5,601 nt of DNA, from NCBI GenBank assembly GCA_016932895.1, contig JAFGCA010000590.1:1-5601 (forward strand), read 5' to 3'. The position numbers and the translations under genes were made by a program. Shown piece after piece: positions 1-4,568 of this stretch. The notes under the pieces are model-generated. The model was not told the DNA's origin and searched no databases. It worked only from the letters and a program-made list of their open reading frames with translations. The stretch comes from Sedimentisphaerales bacterium. Lineage in GTDB: Bacteria > Planctomycetota > Phycisphaerae > Sedimentisphaerales > SG8-4. Numbering within the stretch: position 1 is the stretch's first letter; each line of letters opens with the position of its first letter.

Positions 1-2
1 AG

Positions 3-848
3 GCCGCCGGGCAGGATCAGCGGCTGGAAAATGCCCTCGCGCCCGACGGCGGCAATTGCGTCATGAAAACCATCCTGATGACTTCGGCCACCAAGCTGCC
101 GTTCTGGCACAGGGGCAAGCTCAGCGCCGACGACGATTACGAAGCACCGCTGGACTACGTCCAGGGCGCCGGCATGGTCAACGCCGTGGGAGCCTACGAG
201 CTTCTTAAGGCCGGGCAGGGCGTCTCGGGCGACGTAGCGCCGGCAGGGTGGGATCTGGCCCGGCTGGACGCCGACCGGTCGGTCCAACAGGTCTATCGTT
301 TCGTGCTGGACGACTCGACCGACAAGGTCATCACGGCCACGCTCGCCTGGAACCGACACTACCGCCGGGGGTATCCCTTCGAGCGGATACCGGGCCGGGA
401 CAACGATCTGCGCCTCGAAGTATGGGCCGTGGACCCGGAGAATTCGAACAAAGAGCTCTTGTGGCCCTGGAGCGACAGCAAGACCGACAACGTCGAGCAC
501 GTTCACGTCGAGGCTCTGGCCGAGTACACGATGTACGAGATCGTGGTTTCGTACAGCGACTTCGACGGCCCGGCCGGCGCCGGCGAGCGGTACGCTCTGG
601 CCTGGAGCGTGGGGGAGAAGCTTCCCGACGAGAGTTTCTTCTGGCACGACCTGAACGCCGACGGGATCGTGGACGAGCACGATTTTGGCGTCCTGATGAA
701 CAACTGGATCGCGGGTCTGAAGTCGCCGGAGACGTATTTGATCGGCGATGTCAACAAGGACGGTCGCATCGACGTGGACGATATGCAGGAGTTGTATGCC
801 GAGCGCAATCGCCGGGCCGATTGGCACACCGGCAGCGTGGCGAATTAG
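3..848 (+). CDS. Subtilisin-like (S8) secreted protease, C-terminal part, with two-repeat dockerin (5' partial)
   Basis: The frame is open to the left edge, so the true start, and with it the catalytic Asp, His and Ser, lies outside the window; the ATG at 63 is internal. About 281 residues are visible. Fragment residues 19-70 match the end of a subtilase catalytic domain: a segment VMKTILMTSATKLP, then LDYVQGAGMVNAVGAYELL, the usual closing helix region after the catalytic Ser. Residues about 95-205 (with ITATLAWNRHY and a late YALAWSV) look like the beta-sandwich domain that often follows subtilases. Residues 215-227 and 248-260 are two calcium-loop repeats of dockerin type I, each with the full D-x-N-x-D-G-x-x-D-x-x-D spacing (DLNADGIVDEHD and DVNKDGRIDVDD). 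The protein is therefore probably exported and either attached through a cohesin-like partner or sorted by this tail; no cohesin is visible here. The phosphoesterase gene follows after 62 bases on the same strand and also carries a dockerin motif. The protease assignment rests on the tail of the domain only; the dockerin call is firm. Confidence 0.8.
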   Translation, partial: AAGQDQRLENALAPDGGNCVMKTILMTSATKLPFWHRGKLSADDDYEAPLDYVQGAGMVNAVGAYELLKAGQGVSGDVAPAGWDLARLDADRSVQQVYRFVLDDSTDKVITATLAWNRHYRRGYPFERIPGRDNDLRLEVWAVDPENSNKELLWPWSDSKTDNVEHVHVEALAEYTMYEIVVSYSDFDGPAGAGERYALAWSVGEKLPDESFFWHDLNADGIVDEHDFGVLMNNWIAGLKSPETYLIGDVNKDGRIDVDDMQELYAERNRRADWHTGSVAN

Positions 849-910
849 CGGCAAGGCCGGGTCGGCTGTGAGTGCGTCCTGTAGTCATGCGGGGGAGAAA
901 AGCCGAGAAC

Positions 911-2332
911 ATGTTGGATGGCGCCAAATTCTTACCTTTTGCCCTTTCACTGGTCATCGTCGGCGCGTCGGCATCCGCCGGCGCAGACCGTTGGCGATTT
1001 ATCACGACCTGCGACAGCCGCGGCGGTTCCGTCACCGGCGTCAATGAACCCATCCTGGGCGAACTGGTGGAGGAGATCCTGCGCCATGATGTCGACTTCG
1101 TGATGTTCCCCGGCGATTTGGTCTACGGTGCCCGCGTCGGCGCGGAGCGATTTGAAGAGCAGTTGTGGCACTGGGTGGCGGTGTTGGAGCCGGTGTATGA
1201 GGCCGGGGTCACCGTTTACGTGTGTCGGGGCAACCACGAGGTGGGCGACATGTGGGACGCCTGGGAAGGCGAGTTGCCCAATCCGCTGGACAACTACGCC
1301 CTGAGATGGCTCAACGTATTCGGAAGTGACGCGCATCCCGACCTGCGGCTGCCGGGTAACGGGCCCGCCGGCGAGAGGTACATGACGTATTCGGCCACTC
1401 GCAACAATGCCCTGGTTGTCGCTCTGGACCAATATGCAGGGATGCGGCATCAGCTTGCCCACCAGCTCAATCAGGTGTGGCTGGACGCCCAACTGCGGCA
1501 GAACACTCAGCCGCATGTCTTTGTCTTTGGCCATGAGCCGGCCTTTCGAACGCTGCATTTCGATTGCCTCGACTGGTATCCGGCCCAGCGCGACGCATTT
1601 TGGGACAGCCTCCAAGCGGCCGGCGCGCGAACCTATTTCTGCGGCCACGACCATTTTTACGACCATGGCCGTATCGACGACAGAGATGGGAACCTCGACA
1701 ATGATATTCACCAGTTCATCGTGGGCACCGCGGGGGCCTATCCTTATTTCTGGGTCCCGCCGTACGATGGAGACAATGGCGAGTTCACCGTTGAACAGGT
1801 GCATCACGCCGAGCGATTCGGCTACGTGCTGGTGGAAATCGATGATCTGGACGTGACGGTCACCTGGATGCAGCGGCAGGACAACGACGTGGACGTGCCC
1901 GGCGTGTACGAGGCCGGTGAGGTGTGGAGTTACGCCGTCTCGCCCGCTTTGACGGTGACGCACCCGAACGGGGGCGAGCGATTCGTCGCTGGGCGTCCCC
2001 TGGTGGTTGAGTGGAAGACGGTCGGGGCAGGCGATATCGAACGGGTGCTGATCGAGTATTCGCTCGACGGCGGCGCGAGCTGGCTGCCGGCGGGCGAAGC
2101 GGAAAATACGGGCCTCCACGCCTGGCTTGCCCCCGAGGCGAAATCGAGCGAGTGCCTGGTGCGGGTCCGTGCGGGTGGATCGGCGATGCTGAGTGATGTC
2201 AGCGATGCAGCGTTCTCCATTTATGAATGCCCGGTCAAGCTCGCCGCCGACCTCAACGGCGATTGCACCGTGGATTTTGCCGATCTGGCCGTACTGGCGG
2301 CTGAATGGCTCGCCGGCGGCGTGGAGGAGTAA
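911..2332 (+). CDS. Secreted calcineurin-like metallophosphoesterase with Ig-like domain and half-dockerin
   Basis: The protein has 473 residues from ATG 911. That start is chosen because it gives a clean signal peptide: short n-region with Lys6, hydrophobic stretch about 7-18, and likely cleavage after ASA (23) or AGA (25). In-frame GTG 872 and ATG 887 would add 13 or 8 charged residues ahead of it. A GGAG at 894-897 lies 13 bases upstream, rather far. Metallophosphoesterase motifs follow in order: CDSR (Asp35), PGDL (Asp69), RGNHE (Asn108, His109), GHEP (His208) and GHDH (His246, His248). These form the two-metal site of the calcineurin-like fold; the first motif is DxR instead of the usual DxH. 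Residues about 347-437 form an Ig-like domain beginning THPNGGE and containing YSLDGGASW, common in large secreted planctomycete proteins. Residues 447-458 (DLNGDCTVDFAD) are one dockerin-like calcium loop, followed by the LAVLAAEWL helix. The likely role is hydrolysis of a phosphomonoester or phosphodiester outside the cytoplasm; the substrate cannot be read from the sequence. The preceding gene ends 62 bases upstream with no evident terminator. Confidence 0.87.
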   Translation: MLDGAKFLPFALSLVIVGASASAGADRWRFITTCDSRGGSVTGVNEPILGELVEEILRHDVDFVMFPGDLVYGARVGAERFEEQLWHWVAVLEPVYEAGVTVYVCRGNHEVGDMWDAWEGELPNPLDNYALRWLNVFGSDAHPDLRLPGNGPAGERYMTYSATRNNALVVALDQYAGMRHQLAHQLNQVWLDAQLRQNTQPHVFVFGHEPAFRTLHFDCLDWYPAQRDAFWDSLQAAGARTYFCGHDHFYDHGRIDDRDGNLDNDIHQFIVGTAGAYPYFWVPPYDGDNGEFTVEQVHHAERFGYVLVEIDDLDVTVTWMQRQDNDVDVPGVYEAGEVWSYAVSPALTVTHPNGGERFVAGRPLVVEWKTVGAGDIERVLIEYSLDGGASWLPAGEAENTGLHAWLAPEAKSSECLVRVRAGGSAMLSDVSDAAFSIYECPVKLAADLNGDCTVDFADLAVLAAEWLAGGVEE

Positions 2333-2460
2333 CGCTTCCTTCGGTCCCCACGCCGGGGTATTTCGCATCGAGACGTGCCACGACACCTCTCCGCCGAGCC
2401 CACGAGGACCGGTCGCAAAAACTCCTTTTCACTCCGTTCTGTTTCTGGTACAAGGGCAGG

Positions 2461-2481
2461 CGTCTACACGGATGTAGTACG
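2461..2481. repeat. Short hairpin in the pyrC upstream region
   Basis: CTACA at 2464-2468 and TGTAG at 2473-2477 form a perfect inverted repeat around the tetraloop CGGA. The flanking CGT (2461-2463) and ACG (2479-2481) extend the stem to 8 bp with one bulged T at 2478. No T-run follows, so it is not a standard intrinsic terminator. Directly downstream, 2483-2490 (ATCATGAT) is a perfect 8-bp palindrome. This could be a leader-RNA structure or a protein site for pyrC, or chance. Confidence 0.35.
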
Positions 2482-2506
2482 GATCATGATTACTCTATGC
2501 GCCGTT

Positions 2507-2538
2507 TGTCATCCTGAACGAAGCGCAGCGTAGTGAAG
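2507..2538. repeat. Dispersed intergenic repeat of the TGTCATCCTGA(A/G)CGAAGCG type
   Basis: The stretch beginning TGTCATCCTGAACGAAGCG and running through CAGCGTAGTGAAG matches a short repeat I recall as scattered between genes in many bacterial genomes, usually read as TGTCATCCTGAGCGAAGCGAAG. Its translation on the minus strand gives the familiar spurious peptide SLRCASFRMTN, seen in false ORFs from such repeats. Only one copy lies in the window, so its copy number here cannot be judged. It sits directly upstream of the pyrC ribosome binding site, within the likely 5' leader. Confidence 0.6.
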
Positions 2539-2543
2539 TTCGC

Positions 2544-2548
2544 GGAGG
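2544..2548 (+). promoter_or_regulatory. Ribosome binding site of pyrC
   Basis: GGAGG lies 12 bases before ATG 2561. The spacing is slightly long but the match is full, and it supports the start at 2561. It begins six bases after the end of the dispersed repeat. Confidence 0.6.
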
Positions 2549-2560
2549 CACAGGTGTACC

Positions 2561-3850
2561 ATGGCGAATCAGCTTCTGATCAAGAACGGGCGGGTCGTCG
2601 ATCCGGCCCATCAACTCGACAAGAAATGCGACGTCCTGATCGTGGACGGCAAGATCGCCGATCTTGGCAGTTTCAACGGGGCGGCCGAGCAGTTGTCTGA
2701 TCGCGTCATCGACGCGGCCGGCAAGCTCGTGACTCCGGGTCTCATCGATATCCACGTTCACTTTCGCGAGCCGGGGGACGAGGAGGAGGAGACGATCGCC
2801 AGCGGCTCGACGGCCGCCGTAGCCGCCGGGTTTACCTCGGTTGTCTGCATGCCCAACACCAAGCCGGCGATTGAGAGCGAAACCGACGTCGAGTACGTAC
2901 ATCGCAAGGGCCGCCAGACGCGCAAGACCCATGTCTACTGCATGGGAGCCATCACGAAGAAGCGCGAGGGCGTGGAACTGGCCGAGATGGGGATGATGGC
3001 CGAGGCCGGAGCACGCGGGTTCACCGACGACGGTCGCGGCGTTCAGGACCCGGCGGTGATGCTGCGGGCCCTGAAATACGCCAAAATGTTCGATATGGTC
3101 GTCGCCCAGCATTGCCAGGACGACGGCTACGCCGGCGGCGGGGTGATGAACGCCGGCTACTACGCGACGATCCTGGGACTGCCCGGCATCGATACGCTGG
3201 CCGAAGAGGCCATGCTGTGGCGCGACATCCAGTTGATTCGCAAGACCGAGGTCCGCTACCACGCCCAGCACATCTCCACGGCCGGCTCGGTGGAGCTGAT
3301 CCGCCAGGCCAAGAAAGACTCGCTGCCGATTACCTGCGAAGTGACGCCGCACCACCTGCTGTTGAACGAGGAATGCTGCGCCGACTACGACACCAATTAC
3401 AAGGTCAATCCGCCCCTGCGCGGGCAGCAGGACATCGAGGCGTTGAAGGCGGCTCTTGCCGAAGGGCTTATCGATGCGCTGGCCACCGATCACGCCCCGC
3501 ATCTTCAGAGCGAGAAAGAGCTGGAGTTCCTCAGCGCGCCGTTTGGGATTGCGAGTCTGGAATGTGCGCTGGCGCTGTATGTAAAGGCTCTGATCGAGCC
3601 GAAGATCCTGGATTGGCCCGGGTTGATCCGTCTGATGACGGCCAATCCCGCCGGCATCATCGGGATCGACAGGGGCACGCTGGGCCGGGGAAGGCAGGGC
3701 GACGTCACGATCATCGACCCCGACGCCGAGTGGGAAATCGACGTCAACCGGTTCCTTTCCAAAAGCCGCAACTGCCCCTACCACGGCTGGAAGGTCAAAG
3801 GCAAGGTGGAAAAGACCATCGTCGGCGGCGAAGTTCGCTTCGAAGCATGA
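2561..3850 (+). CDS. pyrC: Dihydroorotase, class I
   Basis: The complete protein has 429 residues, the normal length for class I dihydroorotases. The enzyme reversibly cyclises N-carbamoyl-L-aspartate to L-dihydroorotate, the third step of de novo pyrimidine synthesis, in the cytoplasm. Visible motifs are: the N-terminal beta segment LLIKNGRVVDP typical of the amidohydrolase superfamily; DIHVHFREPG at 63-72 with zinc ligands His65 and His67 and substrate-binding Arg69; MPNTKP at 97-102; GFTDDG at 153-158, where class I enzymes use an Asp in place of the carboxylated Lys of class II; QHCQD at 183-187 with ligand His184; HIST at 237-240 with ligand His237; VTPHHLLL at 261-268; NPPLR at 283-287; and the catalytic ATDHAPH at 308-314 with Asp310. 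The C-terminal part returns to the small beta domain (GDVTIIDPDAEWEID, then the GWKVKGKV strand). The start is supported by GGAGG at 2544-2548. No pyrB, carA or carB lies beside it, so it is not in a visible pyr operon. QHCQD has Gln where I expect Glu in the family, a small change outside the metal ligands. Confidence 0.96.
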   Translation: MANQLLIKNGRVVDPAHQLDKKCDVLIVDGKIADLGSFNGAAEQLSDRVIDAAGKLVTPGLIDIHVHFREPGDEEEETIASGSTAAVAAGFTSVVCMPNTKPAIESETDVEYVHRKGRQTRKTHVYCMGAITKKREGVELAEMGMMAEAGARGFTDDGRGVQDPAVMLRALKYAKMFDMVVAQHCQDDGYAGGGVMNAGYYATILGLPGIDTLAEEAMLWRDIQLIRKTEVRYHAQHISTAGSVELIRQAKKDSLPITCEVTPHHLLLNEECCADYDTNYKVNPPLRGQQDIEALKAALAEGLIDALATDHAPHLQSEKELEFLSAPFGIASLECALALYVKALIEPKILDWPGLIRLMTANPAGIIGIDRGTLGRGRQGDVTIIDPDAEWEIDVNRFLSKSRNCPYHGWKVKGKVEKTIVGGEVRFEA

Positions 3851-3902
3851 CGAGCCTCTCGATACGTTCGATGCGAGGGCGGCCGAGCGGGCTGGTTTTG
3901 TG

Positions 3903-3931
3903 TTTTTGTGGGAATCGAAATCGTGTAGAAT
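3903..3931 (+). promoter_or_regulatory. Possible sigma70-type promoter for the aspartic protease gene
   Basis: TAGAAT at 3926-3931 resembles a -10 box and is directly preceded by TG. A weak TTTTTG at 3903-3908 is 17 bases upstream as a -35. The local T/A-rich patch (3896-3936) stands out from the GC-rich surroundings and lies in the pyrC to protease gap. The expected leader downstream contains two mutually exclusive GC-rich pairings: CGGCC 3946-3950 with GGCCG 3957-3961, or CCGGC 3945-3949 with GCCGG 3966-3970. The prediction is by eye only. Confidence 0.3.
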
Positions 3932-3992
3932 AAGATGATGAGGCCCGGCCGCACGAGGCCGTTGTGCCGGCGGACGCAAGGCGGGACGGTGT

Positions 3993-3996
3993 GGAG
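3993..3996 (+). promoter_or_regulatory. Ribosome binding site of the aspartic protease gene
   Basis: GGAG lies 8 bases before ATG 4005, ideal spacing. The next in-frame stop upstream is TGA 3939-3941, and no ATG, GTG or TTG lies in frame between, so 4005 is the only initiator of this frame. Confidence 0.65.
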
Positions 3997-4004
3997 ATCG
4001 GATT

Positions 4005-4358
4005 ATGGGCGTTACGTATGTGGAAGGGCTGGTCAGGGGCCCTGCGGAAAAGCAGGAAGCCGTTCGATTCCTCCTGGACGGCGGGGCCACCTATTCCGTT
4101 CTTCCCAGGCGTGTCTGGAAAGCGGTCGGCCTCAAACCGAAGCGGAAGGTTTCGTTTACGCTGGCTGACGGAACGGTGGTAGAGCGGGAGGTGTCGGAGG
4201 CGTATCTCACCCTGCCTCAGGGGGAAGCCCACACACCGGTGGTTTTGGGTCGAGCGCGTGATGAAGCGCTGCTGGGGGTGGTGACGTTGGAGATCCTCGG
4301 TCTGGTGTTCCACCCGTTCGAGCGAACCCTCAAGCCGATGCGAATGCTTCTGGCTTGA
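4005..4358 (+). CDS. Retropepsin-like clan AA aspartic protease, with DGG variant of the catalytic motif
   Basis: The 117-residue single-lobe protein matches the small clan AA (retropepsin-like) aspartic proteases of bacteria and archaea, about 110-130 residues, expected to act as homodimers with one catalytic Asp per subunit. Residues 21-34 (RFLLDGGATYSVLP) correspond to the active-site loop usually read as DTGA or DSGA followed by a hydrophobic stretch and LP; Asp25 is kept but residue 26 is Gly. Residues 53-70 (LADGTVVEREVSEAYLTL) are the typical middle beta hairpin. Residues 89-104 (LLGVVTLEILGLVFHP) are the C-terminal motif of the family, usually with Asp where His103 stands. There is no signal peptide, so it is presumably cytoplasmic. 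The codon for Gly26 (GGC at 4080-4082) differs from a Ser codon AGC by one base. No antitoxin-like or partner gene is adjacent. The fold call is firm; activity is uncertain because Thr/Ser in this loop normally holds the catalytic Asp in place. The physiological substrate of these proteins is unknown to me. Confidence 0.85.
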   Translation: MGVTYVEGLVRGPAEKQEAVRFLLDGGATYSVLPRRVWKAVGLKPKRKVSFTLADGTVVEREVSEAYLTLPQGEAHTPVVLGRARDEALLGVVTLEILGLVFHPFERTLKPMRMLLA

Positions 4359-4511
4359 GGGATTTCGGAAGGGATCGCCGCCGGGGCAATGCTCTCTCGT
4401 CGGGCGTATGGCTTGTATCGTCGCGATCCGGTCTTTTGTCTGATTTTTTTGGCGGCTGCGCCGTCTGTATTTGGGAGGCCGGTCGAAAGTGCGGATCGTT
4501 GGCGGCCGCGA

Positions 4512-4525
4512 CGGAAGATCTTCCG
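4512..4525. promoter_or_regulatory. 14-bp perfect palindrome, possible operator
   Basis: CGGAAGATCTTCCG is perfectly self-complementary and lies 31 bases before the ribosome binding site of the last gene. Another perfect 8-bp palindrome, GCGGCCGC, occurs at 4502-4509. No T-run follows, and a palindrome without a loop favours a dimeric protein site over an RNA hairpin. No promoter could be placed confidently near it, so a regulatory role is an inference. Confidence 0.35.
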
Positions 4526-4556
4526 CAGCGACAAAGAAGATGAGAATGCGGAGTTT

Positions 4557-4561
4557 GGAGG
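4557..4561 (+). promoter_or_regulatory. Ribosome binding site that decides the start at 4569
   Basis: GGAGG lies 7 bases before ATG 4569, the strongest Shine-Dalgarno match in the window. It argues for 4569 over the in-frame upstream ATG at 4389, which has only GGAAGGG 15 bases away. Confidence 0.75.
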
Positions 4562-4568
4562 ATTTGCT

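Noticed and set aside
2344..2361. CCCC/GGGG pairing just after the phosphoesterase gene as a terminator
   Set aside because: The stem is only four base pairs and no T-run follows; it is not convincing as an intrinsic terminator.
947..2386. Minus-strand open frame of 479 codons opposite the phosphoesterase
   Set aside because: It is the shadow of a gene with complete metallophosphoesterase motifs; the antisense translation shows no domain or signal peptide.
3855..3880. CTCTCG/CGAGGG pairing after pyrC as a terminator
   Set aside because: The stem is six base pairs including a G-T pair with a 12-base loop, and the following sequence is GC-rich with no T-run.
2495..4090. Long minus-strand open frame of 531 codons opposite pyrC
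   Set aside because: It is a mirror of the GC-rich pyrC coding strand; its translation shows no family motif, and its end translates the dispersed repeat. pyrC on the plus strand is certain.
4444..4450. Run of seven T after the protease gene as a terminator tail
   Set aside because: No stable hairpin precedes it directly, so an intrinsic terminator is not supported.
4355..4543. Possible small gene of 62 codons overlapping the end of the protease gene
   Set aside because: It begins at a TTG inside the protease stop region without a ribosome binding site, and its composition (Arg-rich, no hydrophobic or domain pattern) looks like shadow sequence.
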